Assembly (NCBI RefSeq): GCF_019578655.1
Contig: NC_063260.1
Span: forward strand, 11,596,501 to 11,660,500
Direction of reading: 5' to 3'
Length of the DNA stretch: 64,000 nt
From: Ricinus communis
Taxonomy: Eukaryota > Streptophyta > Magnoliopsida > Malpighiales > Euphorbiaceae
Shown: positions 13,501 to 24,500 of the stretch, piece after piece
Layout of the letters: each line of letters begins with the position of its first letter
Numbering within the stretch: the first letter of the stretch is position 1
Notes under the pieces: model-generated
What the model was told of the DNA's origin: nothing
Seen by the model: only the letters and a program-made list of their open reading frames with translations
Database searches by the model: none
Position numbers and translations under genes: made by a program

Positions 13501-16500
13501 GTATTAACTATATAGCATATGCCTACTTGCCTCAACATTAGAGAAAAGGAAAGGAGTTAGAGGACAGTCCTGTAATAGCTCCTTTCTTGTTAGTAGGTTC
13601 GGTTTCTATCCCGGCTAGGCTTGCTAGCTGAATTATAAAGTTTTGAAATATATGAATACTTTGACTTATGCCCCCAAATCAATATTTTGACTTCTGAATC
13701 TAACAACTGTAATACTTCTACCTTCTAAAGATAAACACCTCCACTTTTATATGCTTTTCTTTTAGAAACTGAAAACTTATTTTATTTATAAAAGACTGAT
13801 TGCTGATTTGAAAGATCTTATCTCATACCAGGTGTCCAATCTGCATACTGGGGAATGCTTGATGAGGGAAGGATAACTCAGACTACCGCAAATATTTTAA
13901 TGCATTCAGTAGATGAAGCAATCGACATGGCTTCACATGAGCCTTTATGTGATTGGAAGGGGTTAAAGGCTAATGTTCATTTCCCGAGTTATTACAAGTT
14001 CCTTCAAGCAAGCATTTGCCCTCGAAAACTGGTTACTTATTTCATCGTAGGGAGACTGGAATCTGCATGTTACATTTGCGCTGCATTTCTACGTGCCCAC
14101 AGAATCGCACGGCGACAACTGCATGACTTCGTAGGTAAGCACTTCTTTAATTTAAGTTACTAGATTCTTTTCTAATGGACAAAAGATGCTATTTTTTCTG
14201 AACAAAATCTGTGGAGTTCTACATCATTTAGAACTACATTCTGAAATAATTTAGCCATGCAATTAGGACTATGAAACAAATATGTTAGAGGTATTTCTTA
14301 TGGCTGTCATTATTTGCAGAAGAAAATTGTGGTAGAAAAAAATTTACCAGTTACACATCTAATTATGACACCCCACGGGATTAATACATTCAATTGTGAC
14401 ACCTTTTCTTTTAATAATTAGTATGCTTCGCATCTATTTTTAGATGTGCTATTTGAATTTTGAGGGAATGTTTAAGGCACCTCCATAAATTTATCAGATC
14501 CTTTACTGTTGTTGGAGAATATAATCCCACACAAGAAAAGTATAAGAATATAAAGTGAGTATATGTGGTGAAGATTGAGCCTTCGCATTGTGTAAGTTGA
14601 GATTCCGACTCTACTTTCATGGCTAAGGATGTGAGTTTAGCCCAAGACTTTTCTGCCCACGAAACTTCTACACAGTATCAGAGCTGAAGATGGCCCAACT
14701 GTTGGATGATCAATTTAAGGACCTGAAGTTTGAGCTAGCAGAAGAGAGTAGACCATTTTGTTGACTTAGGGCCTCAAAGAGTAGGTCTAGGTGTGTTTGT
14801 GATGGGCCTCTAAGAGTAGGTTCATATTTGGCAAAGTGATAACTGGTCCGGGCCAATTGCACTTGAAGGGGAGTGTTGGAGAATTATAATTCCACATGGA
14901 AAGAATATAAGAGTAGAAAGTGACATATAATTGCTGAAGATTGAGCTTTAACACAAGCTAGTTGGTTTTATACAAGGTGAAGTTCCAACTCCACTTATAT
15001 GTCCACGGATGTGAGTTTAGGCCAACACTTTCCAGCCCATGGAATTTCTACTATTGTAATAGCTGCAGTGCTGTTGGCCATAGCTAAATGTGATTCTGGA
15101 GCTCTGGAGCTTAAAATTTTGGCGATTTTCTTTTAACTGCATGCAGCTGTGGATGAAAATGTGGAAATGATAATTGGTATCCAAAAGTGATATTTAAGTA
15201 GGAACCACATCTGAGTTTCTAGTCTTTGTGTCATGGAAGCACTTGTCTATAATCCTCTGCAATTCATGGAATTTTTTTGGTTGTATTTTAAACAGATCTA
15301 ATGATTGTTGGAAAAGAAAGAAGAGAGTTTAATCATAATAAATTATCTGTTTAACCACTCAACAAATGATAATGATGATTTTAATTTTCTTTAAGTAGCT
15401 ATCAGCAGGACAATTTTTTTTCCCTTGTCAAAAGGAACATTTTACAATATAGTTAAAAGGGTTTACCTCTTCCATGTGCTTGTACTTCTAGGTGACAGTG
15501 AAGTTGCTTCTACAGTCATTACTGAAAGTGAGGCAGAAGGAGAAGAAGCGAGAGAATTTTTGGAGGATGTCCGTGCTACATTTCCTGAGGTTTGTGAACT
15601 TAAATAACCTCATTTTATTCTGAGACTGGATTTTCGGTGGATCTGGTTAGTTGAGGTCCTTGTAGATTATGATGTCAATGGTTTTATTTTTTCCATACCT
15701 TTTAGCTATTCGGAGAAATTTAATATCATTAAAATGTTGTTATTCAGGTGATGTTGAGAAAGAACTAAATATTTTAGTAATTTTTCAGGTGTTGCGTGTT
15801 GTGAAAACCAGGCAAGTAACTTATTCAGTGCTGAACCATTTAAGTGATTATGTCCAAAATCTTCAGATGATTGGGCTCTTAGAAGAAAAAGAGATGCTTC
15901 ATCTTCATGATGCTGTCCAAGTACTTATCCTTTTGTAATTTGCATTCTATGCTTTCGGCTAATTTGTTGCTCTTGTGAATGTTAAATGAAAAATATATTT
16001 AAACTCCTTGCAGACTGACTTGAAAAGACTTCTAAGGAATCCTCCTATAGTAAAGATCCCTAAACTAACTGATTTGATTAGCATGCATCCTTTGTTGGGG
16101 GCCCTTCCTTCTACAGTACGTGAACCGCTTGAAGGTTCTAGCAAAGGCACAATGAAATCACGTGGAGTGCCACTTTACAAGGAGGGCTCTAGGCCAAATG
16201 GCGTTTGGCTTATTTCTAATGGTGTTGTCAAGGTAAATGAGCTATTTGTAATTTAGGCAATAACTTTCTTACCTTTTCTTGCTTTTCCTTGTTCAGTTGG
16301 AAAATATAAGAGGTTTAGTTTTTACTGCATCTCTATAAATGCAAACTATTGTTCGGCAGTGGAGGAGTAATAGCATAAGGAACAAGCACTCATTGCATCC
16401 AACTTTTACACATGGGAGCACATTGGGCATATATGAGGTCCTAGTTGGAAAGCCTTACATCTGTGACATGATAACAGACTCTGTGGTACTCTGCTTCTTT

Positions 16501-19500
16501 ATTGAAAGCAACAAAATACTTTCAGCACTAAGGTCAGACCCTGCAGTGGAAGACTTCCTGTGGCAGGTACTTTCTGTTTCTTTTTCTTTTCAGTGAAAGA
16601 CTTTATTAATAGAGAAAGAGTGGAAATGAAAGAAAGGAGGATAAGCCTCCTATAGCAATAAAAAAGAAAAACAGAATCAGCCTCTAGAGATGATGCTACA
16701 AAAGAAGTTCTCTCCAATTCATCTGGAAAATAATTAAAAGACCCTCTAAACGCCTGAAGCTTTTCCTGATCCTGCGACAAATTAAAGGAAAAGAAAAACT
16801 TTTTTTTCAAGTGCAAGCAGTCCGTTAATCCAAATCTCCACACAACTGCAAAGAAAGCACAGTCCTATAGAACTTTTAGCACAATTTCAATCAATAAAGC
16901 TTTGGCATATTAAGTCAACAAAAGTCTGTAAAGATTCGTGACAAACCCAATTCTCCTCAAAAAGACTGAAAAGGGGTATTCCGTATATGCCCAATGCATC
17001 TCACAGTGCAGAATCAAATGAGACATTGATCCGAGAATGCTAACAACACACAAATCAGGGGTTAAAGCATCATCATGCCTCTTTTATTTGTTTATTTTTT
17101 TTTAGAAGTCATGATCATTCACCTTGTCGAGGACTGGAAATCAAACAAAGCACCTCAGTACCATAGTTTTCCAAACTGTATTAGCTGTGAGGAAAGACTG
17201 GTATTCATAGAGCGATCTACCGTATCCCAATAATATCTATGTTATTTGGACTATGATATGAGCATAAACTTTATCTTACTGCTGATCAAAATACTTGGTG
17301 CTATTTAAGATGCGTAGCATGTGAAGGTTTGATGTTTGCCCACTGTATGTTGGTTGCTTTTGATATCCGGACAGCATGATGTGATAAAATCTTAGGATAC
17401 AAATTTACTCCATCTTCAACATTCTGTTTTCTTTTTCTTCCTTCTGTTTTCCAGGAAAGTGCTATTGCACTAGCCAAACTTTTACTTCCTCAAATATTTG
17501 AAAAGATGGTAATGCACGACATGAGAGCTCTTATTGCAGAAAGGTCAATGATGAACACATACATAAGGGGAGAAACAATAGAAATACCTTACCACTCCAT
17601 TGGCTTTCTGTTAGAAGGATTTGTAAAGGCCCATGGCTATCAAGAAGAACTGATTACATCACCTGCAGTACTGTTGCCTCCGCATAAAAATCAGAGCTTT
17701 AACACTCACGGAACTGAAAGCAGTCAAACTGAAATAACAGGTATTTAAGCAATAACTTTGAAAAAGACAAGGAGGTCAGAGACGCACATCTATTGTGGTA
17801 CACTTTTCTGCTGCTGGATAGATAGTTCTCGGCAGGGTCTTATGATGTTTATATTTGCTGCATGTCTACTGTCATATCATTGACATCCAAGTTGATCTTG
17901 CCTTGTGATACATAATTGATAAAGATTTTGTGATATATTGTTTGTTTGTTTTTAAATGTTTTATTTACCTGCGGTAGTTAGTTCGTTAAAGAAAAGAAAT
18001 GAGGAAAAGAAGGATAAGAGGGAAAAATGAAAAAGCATTGACAAATTAGATTTGGTTCTTGAGGTGGTAATTGGGCCAAGTTAAGCAGCTTTGGGGTAAA
18101 ACCTAGCCCCTAAGCCGTCAGTTTGGATTGAGCCAGAGTTACTCAAATCTCAACTGGTAGGCTTTTGTAATTTTTTTAAATTTTTTTTTTGAAAATTTGT
18201 TGGCTGTCCTGGTCACAACCCGATCCTAAAGTGTTTGGGTCATTTAAGGTTTAGAGCAGATAAGAATTGGTTTTTATCCTTTCCTTTTTGGCTGATCTGA
18301 TTTGGGTTTTTTATCTCAGGTAAAAGATTATCATCTCTCATTAGTACCTGTAAAATGTGTTATTGCACAAGTTCTACCATGTGTTTGTACATTAATTTCT
18401 CTCTTATAAAAAAGTGCGCAATCCTTTCAATTCCAATTTCTAGGGTTGTTTGATTTTAAAAGAAATGAACTAATTTATGGCTAGTGAAATAGAAATTAAA
18501 AAATAATGTGCACAATCATCTGAGTTTTGTATTTGACAGTGGGCCATGAGAAAAATAATAAATAGGACGTTAAAAATAATAATCTAATTTATACAGGTGC
18601 CAAGATATCCAGTTTCTCTCACCAAAGATCCAGCTATCAAGTTGAGACAAGAGCAAGAGTGATAATCTTCGACATTGCAGCATTTGAAGCTGATAGTATG
18701 CTGCAGAGAAGGTCATCCTCTTTAGTACCACACACAGTTGATCATCCCCATAGACCTCTAAACAGAGAGCATGGTCTTATGAGTTGGCCTGAAAATATCC
18801 ACAAGGCAAAATCACATGAGCAGAATCTTGAAAATGGACAAGCAAAGAGCTTGTCTGCAAGAGCAATGCAGCTGAGCATCTTTGGTGGCATGGTACGGCA
18901 GTTTATTTTCATTTTCTGGGATTTGTTTTGAAATACCTCCACAAGATAATTACTATTCTCATGGTTTATACAATTAATTGCATGGACTTGGTTGCTTGAA
19001 TAACTTATACAGGTGGACTTGTGTTGAAAATTGAATGGCATAAATTAGTCAAGTAATTGTTGTCAGAGTTAACCTGTTGATACTTCACGAGTTTCATTAA
19101 GTACCTCCTTGAAATGAATGTATGCAAGAGAAAACTAGAATTCATTGCTCCTGCCTATCAGGATGTAGTTGTCATATTTTTCCAAACCACCTTTTCATAT
19201 TGTTCACCTTGGTTCGTTTGAACTTACTGCATTCTCCTCTTGTTTCAAGGTTGATGTGCAACGTCGTAGCCATGGTTCCTCAAGTGATGTAGTGCAGCGA
19301 TCACATAGCATGTCATTTTCAAGAGCTGGATCATTTCATGGCCGCCCTCTTGTTTCTATTAGATCAGAAGGAAATGCTAATGTAAGGAAGAACATACAAG
19401 CAAGAAACTTGACGTGGAAAGTTCCTGCTCCTCCACATCATAGTACAGACACAAACAAGAGCAATGTGTTGGATCATTCTAGTGACGAATCTGGTGCTGA

Positions 19501-19561
19501 AGATGAGCACATAGTAAGAATTGACTCACCAAGTAGGCTTTCTTTCCGCCAGGCTTCTTAA
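7564..19561 (+). CDS. SOS1: SOS1/NHX7-like plasma-membrane Na+/H+ antiporter, exons 2-23 intact, exon 1 decayed
   Basis: SOS1 exchanges cytosolic Na+ for external H+ at the plasma membrane and is the output of the salt-stress SOS pathway. Exons: 7564-7614, 7704-7795, 8164-8241, 8319-8476, 8657-8758, 8832-8949, 10104-10156, 10230-10295, 11289-11333, 11552-11607, 11901-12085, 12414-12461, 12646-12753, 13078-13300, 13832-14134, 15492-15589, 15789-15920, 16014-16232, 16360-16566, 17455-17740, 18597-18892, 19250-19561. All have AG acceptors and GT donors, and phases join without a break over about 1077 codons. The antiporter domain comes first: LLAVFLPALLFESSFSM, the ion-site region SATDPVAVVALLKELG, and GLDWKEATILIWSGLRGAV. 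A long cytosolic tail follows, with a CNBD-like part (THGSTLGIYEVLVGKPYICD, about residues 725-745) and the terminal IVRIDSPSRLSFRQAS, which keeps the DSPS site phosphorylated by SOS2 in Arabidopsis. About 76 N-terminal residues are missing because exon 1 is decayed. The first in-frame Met is at 7775 (SFSMEMHQIK). It could be a recent pseudogene or an N-terminally truncated gene. Confidence 0.9.
10995..11075 (-). repeat. possible tRNA-derived SINE fragment
   Basis: Read on the minus strand this intronic stretch contains GAGATCTCGAGCTCAAACCCC-like sequence, with a B-box-like core and the GAGATCTC block that also appears in the SINE-like pieces near 2750 and 32740. It is short and diverged. Confidence 0.25.
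14510..14672 (+). repeat. left LTR of the TRIM element
   Basis: Direct repeat starting TGTTGGAG and ending TTCTACA (TG...CA ends). It is about 163 bp and similar in order of blocks to the right LTR at 14874, with clear divergence between the two, so the insertion is not recent. Confidence 0.75.
14874..15052 (+). repeat. right LTR of the TRIM element
   Basis: Direct repeat starting TGTTGGAG immediately after the purine tract. It is about 179 bp, slightly longer than the left copy because of an extra segment around the GCTAGTTGG block. Its 3' end lacks the expected terminal A. Confidence 0.75.
16630..17085 (-). mobile_element. LINE fossil (zf-RVT zinc-binding region of a non-LTR reverse transcriptase)
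   Basis: On the minus strand the sequence reads DALTPDLCV, a gap, then SHLILHCEMHW. This is the pattern of the zf-RVT domain at the end of plant LINE ORF2 proteins (DALPPDLCVLC...VDHLLLHC). It continues as frame-broken hydrophobic translation with stops and at least one frameshift. It lies in the SOS1-like intron 16567-17454, antisense to the gene. The boundaries are approximate. Confidence 0.55.
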
Positions 19562-19654
19562 ATATGATTTGTTAATTACCTGTATTAACTGCATTCTGTT
19601 TATACGAGTTTTGATGATCAAACGTTAGAAATCTCTATGTAGAAAGGCATGCTG

Positions 19655-19660
19655 AATAAA
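19655..19660 (+). terminator. candidate polyadenylation signal of the SOS1-like gene
   Basis: AATAAA lies 94 bases after the SOS1-like stop codon, in AT-rich sequence, at a reasonable position for a plant near-upstream element. Confidence 0.4.
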
Positions 19661-20756
19661 GAGGATGGCTCATTGAGGCCTCTAATTTAGTCAGCGATGC
19701 TTTTCCTTGGCTTTGAGCATGAGATTGAAAAATAATCTTTACTTCCATCATTCATGAAAGAAACGCAAGTCTCTTGCTTCCGATGTTTGTTTAGTTAACA
19801 GCCCAAGAAGAGAATGTTGGGGTACAATGTAAAATTCATCAGTGAGAGCAAGCAGAAAGACACCATTGATGTATTTTCTAGAGATAGTCTGCATGTATTC
19901 TCGGCCAAACAAATAAGGTCCTTGGAGGCTATAGGCAATCCAGACTTTGGCATTGTAATGAATCTAATTTTGTTTGGTTGGTTCTCACTTTCTCAGTTGA
20001 GGAATCCTTCCCCCCTTAACTTATTTTATCAGTTCCATTCCAGCGGACCTAGCATAGCATAGTTGGTGAAAGAACAAGAAAAAGCAAAAAAGGAACTATA
20101 TCCTCAAAATTACAGGGATCAAGATTGTTCAGGATATTGTAGGAGAACCAGATCGATATTTTTAATTGAAAGCTGGAAAGAGAGGCAAGTTTGCATCTAT
20201 GCATGTGTACGCATACATAACGGGTGGACAGCAGATTCACAACCTAGACTAGACTGTTATAACAAAAGACCGGGGGGAATGTTTAGCCAGGAGACTTATT
20301 TAAAGTAAGCACCAAAAATTCTAAATCATAGTGAATTCTTCCCTTGCCGAGTATTAGCAGGTCCAAACTATTGCAGCCTGAGCATTGGTAACAGCATGTG
20401 GAAATGCGCAACTGCATATTCCAATATTATGCGTCATTATGCCGATGGATTCTATGCTGCTGAATACAAGGCATCAATACATTTAGGCAAACTCATTGTT
20501 AAACCCTTAAGACTTTTAAGTTTGACCAACAGCAAATGCTTCATATGCTTTTGTTCTTTTTTGTCCCCCCTAAGGGAGAATCATCTGATTTGTAAAACCT
20601 GATACCTGTTAGTAAACTTTTAGGGAGGGCGTAAATGAACTGATAATGCCTCAACTATGTTATACAATTTCAGCCAGTACGCCTAAGTTAATGAGTCGGA
20701 ATATTCTTCCAAAACAGCAATGAAAAGACAGTTGAACTTACAAGGTAAACTTGATC

Positions 20757-21317
20757 TCATAGGTAAAGTAATATGTGAATGTGAGCGAAAGCAATCAATA
20801 GCAAATCTTTGCAAAAAGTAGAAAGGAATTTAAGTTTCTCATCACAGAAAGACCAAAATCTAACACAAAAAAGCATTAAACCAACACTCAGAGAAACAAC
20901 AATAGGAGCAGTGAATGCAAGCATTGCCACCTGAACCATAAGAGTTTCTGGTGGTAAGTTCTTCCCTTTCCAGATCCTGTCATTAAATTTTAAATTGTCC
21001 AGAAGAATTACATGAACTTTTTGACCTAGCTATCTTTTACCTTCCAGCTAAACTATACCAGCACAGCTGCAAAATTCTGGGAGAAGAATGATGATACTGA
21101 GGCAGCCATTGGTATTGGAGGCATTTTACGTATACCACCCGATATGTCAGGAAAGGCATTCGAGTCAGTAACTAGTCTAACAAGAAAAATCTGGCAACAA
21201 GAAACCAATAAATTATTTTTCTAAATTTCCGGCCAGCATATCCTGTTGTTCAACAGGACTCCACTTGATGAATTCGTTCACTGCTGAACAGAAGGGTGAT
21301 ATAAACCAGGAAAAACC
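20757..21317 (-). pseudogene. unrecognised membrane-protein-like exon fragments
   Basis: Three minus-strand stretches look like parts of one membrane protein. At 21317-21213, after an AG acceptor, the frame reads WFISPFCSAVNEFIKWSPVE and ends in TAA. At about 21170-21055 it reads FPDISGGIRKMPPIPMAAS followed by FFSQNFAAVL and a GT. At about 20985-20757 it reads KGKNLPPETLMVQVAMLAFT followed by the hydrophobic APIVVSLSVGLMLF. I do not recognise the family. They lie directly downstream of the HAK17-like stop on the same strand, so they are either a truncated gene copy or chance open frames. The middle piece is also open on the plus strand, which weakens the case. Confidence 0.3.
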
Positions 21318-21518
21318 CTGTAATACTCAAATCCAATTCCTTGAACTATATTTTGACAGTTGTACTATTAAAGCACAAGAAGATAGCGTGTACATTTTAA
21401 TCAACTGACATAGTTGTTTGGAAAAGCCATATCGCACTTTTGGAAATTTTCCTCTTCCAGGCATATTCTTTGCCTATAAAACTTTTGTAAGGTATAGAGC
21501 CATTAAAGTAGTATCAAT

Positions 21519-24500
21519 TCAAGCCTCATATAGCATTCCAACCTCAATTCGTTTCGTTGGTGGCACCCCAAGAGCTGGTAGCGCAGACCTACAGTTATTG
21601 TGCATGACTTCATAAAATGCAAGCATGATTCTGTCAAACCAGCTACAATTCTCGCCTATATAAAACCTTGTCTTCCCTCGAATGTGAACCACACCAGCCA
21701 TCTTTGCCTGTTCAAAGGCAGAAATCTCGTCCTGAATCTCTTGAGGATCAGATGGTAAACAACCTTGACAGTTTTGGATATGCATGCGCAAGCTATCAGT
21801 AACTTGACTTACAAAGTCATCTCCTTCAAGATTAAGGGCATCTGCATAGCCATATTGTATCACGCATCCATAAACTCCTCTCAAGCCCAATTTATTAACA
21901 ACAATTCTTTCGTGTGGAGCAACCTTAGGAACCAACAAGTACCGAAGTGTGGTGAAAATGGTAACTTTGTGCAGAGATTTCATGTTTTTAATATAATGTC
22001 CAAGGATAGGAGTCAGGCCATCTTGAATATTGGTGTAAAAGAAGCACAATCCAGGAACCCGTTGAACACCCGGATCCAAAAGCAGCACTTCAAGTCTTCC
22101 CAAGTCTATCTTGTGAGTTAACTCATATTCTATCTTTCTCTGCCTTCCATAGAACCAGCCAAACATGATAAAAGCAAGAATAAAAGATATAGCAAATGGG
22201 ATCCATCCACCTTCAGGTATTTTAACTAATACAGCGCTGACATAAACACCTTCCATTGTAAAAAATACAAAGAAGTAAAGTGCAACCAGCAATGGCGGAC
22301 TCCTCCATATTATGATCATAACTAGTGTCAGTAATATTGTGGTAATGAGCATTACCAGACTGACAACAACACCTGAAAACGGGATTTAATAAATAATATG
22401 TTGCTTCAGCAATGCAGAATAAATTGAGCTGTCAAAGTGAAAACAATTAACTGCAATGACAATCAAATGTCGACCTATAAGTCAATAATCTTAGAAGGTG
22501 CAAAATTCTATTTAGCTACTTCTGTTACGTAAAACCTAAATAATTCATCTGCCTGAAAAATTTCTGCATATAACTCAAATCAAGCATTATGATAAAATAT
22601 GCCTCAGATTAACCACTACTGAGCCTTTTATCCTTCACTGACTTGTGGAGATGACGAACAATCTAGTAAAAAATATCCAATCACAACTACTTATGATGAG
22701 ACTAAAAGTATCTAGATGATAATGGTCAATGACTGTTGAATGCAATTTAAAGAAATTCAGGTGTACTGACCAAAAGCGTATCCAATATCTTGTCCGTCTC
22801 CAAAAATAAGTATAACTGCAACGCAGAGAATCATGAGGATGTAATTGACTTCTGGGGAGTAAACTTCACCCTCTTTGTTAGAAGAAGTATGTACAACCTT
22901 CACCCGGGGGAAATAATCCAGTACTACAGATTGTTTGATGACAGAAAAAGTGGCTGATATCAGTGACTGGCTTGCAACAATTGCAGCCAATGTGGCAACC
23001 ACAAAGATTGGCCAGTATATCTTTTGTGGTATAAACTTATAAAATCCATCTTTATGATCATTTGGGTGCTTGATAAGATATGCTGTTTGGCCCGCATATG
23101 TGAGAACAAGTGATGGATATATTGTAAACAGAAATGCCATCTGTGGGGAAAGAATTAGTGAGATATCCATGTTATACATAGAGACGAAACCAGAGAGATG
23201 AAATATGATATTGTAAGTGGAAATTAACCTGAATAGAGCGCCTGTTAAAATGACCAAGATCTGCAAACATTGCCTCAGAACCTATGCAAAGAAATACCCA
23301 CATCAAAGAGTGCTCTTATGCGTCTTCACATCTAAACATTAAAATGAAAGCACATATTATGCTGAAACTAAATTCCACACTTCTCACTATTTTCTTACAT
23401 AAACAGACCATGAGCAAGTATAAATCATCTATTGAAAGACCAATCGGTAAATCTTTCACCAAAATTGATGGCAACCTTAATCCTGACCTCTTAACAAATG
23501 ACTTTCTTTCAGAGTATAAAAACCTGGAAAGTCCACCTTCAGGAAAATTCAAGGCCTTCTCCAAATTATCAAAAGTTATAAAAGGATATCAATGTCTTTT
23601 TTGTCTTTATGGCAGTATATGTGCTATTAAGCTCAGGAGTGGGCACATATACATGAGGTAAATAATACAGGGAAAAGAAGGGTTCATCTTTTAGTTTAAG
23701 AGAAGCACAAATTTAAGCAAAAAGCTCACCTGTGATACAGAGAATGGTGCCACCAAGTTTCAGCCAGCCTTCCTTTCCATTTCTCCAAAAGAAGTGAAAA
23801 ATGTAGTGTGGTGATAAAGCTTTGAAAATGCCAGGATAATGTTGTGTGATGCTATAAATCCCCACTAGTGGAGTAAACAAGGTCCATGCACCCATGATGG
23901 GAGAAAAAACAAAGCTTACTCGAGAGGTGCCAAAAGTTTGTAACAGAAACAGAACAATCAGAACAGCTGCAGAAAGAGCTTCAACCAACGCTGCAGCATC
24001 ATAAACCAGTAAAAGTTTTTAAACTGACAGCGAAGAATTCTAATTTGGAATCGAAAATAAAAACTGAATCATATCATTCAGATTATAATAAAATATTGTT
24101 ACGCAACAGAAGGATAGGAATTTGATTCAATGCGGTAAATAGGTCCAATCCAGACTAGACTGAAGGGAAATTCATGAGTTTCGTATTCTAACTAACTAAA
24201 TATGGTTTGGGTGGCTATAAAATACAGAAAAATAGCCAACAAAGGTTGATCAAGTACATATAAATTGCCAAAATCATGCAGCACGCCGCATTAAGGTACT
24301 AGTGTAAATTTTACATGTATAGTTTCTTTTTTTCTTTTCCATTTTCATTATTTTATTTTAGCCGTTACAATTGGATGTCCATTAACAGAGAAAATGTAAT
24401 AGGTTAATGAACTTGAATATTAGACAAGTGCGGAGTGTGAGTAGGATATTCCTCACATACCTTTAGATAACCTAGAAGTTTCTCAAGTCAAAGACTATTT

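Larger units (their letters stand above)
14510..15052 (+). mobile_element. TRIM-type miniature LTR retrotransposon in an SOS1 intron
   Basis: Two direct repeats, 14510-14672 and about 14874-15052, both begin TGTTGGAGAAT and end at CTTCTACA and TTTCTAC. They share blocks such as GAAGATTGAGC and GGATGTGAGTTTAG in the same order. Directly after the left repeat is GTATCAGAGC (14675-14684), matching the initiator-Met tRNA primer-binding site of plant LTR elements. Directly before the right repeat is a purine tract GAAGGGGAG (14865-14873), a good polypurine tract. The internal part is only about 200 bp with no protein domain. The flanks ACTGT (before) and ATTGT (after) could be a diverged 5-bp target duplication. 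LTR size, PBS, PPT and total length of about 543 bp fit a TRIM. It sits in the intron between exons 13832-14134 and 15492-15589. Confidence 0.8.
19562..21518. other. spacer between convergent SOS1-like and HAK17-like genes
   Basis: This holds the 3' UTRs of both genes and about 1.5 kb of unassigned sequence. The base composition is less AT-rich than distant intergenic DNA, and several short open stretches look protein-like on the minus strand (see 20757-21317). Translations of the plus strand at about 19814-20300 are open for 60-80 codons but match no family I know. Confidence 0.6.
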
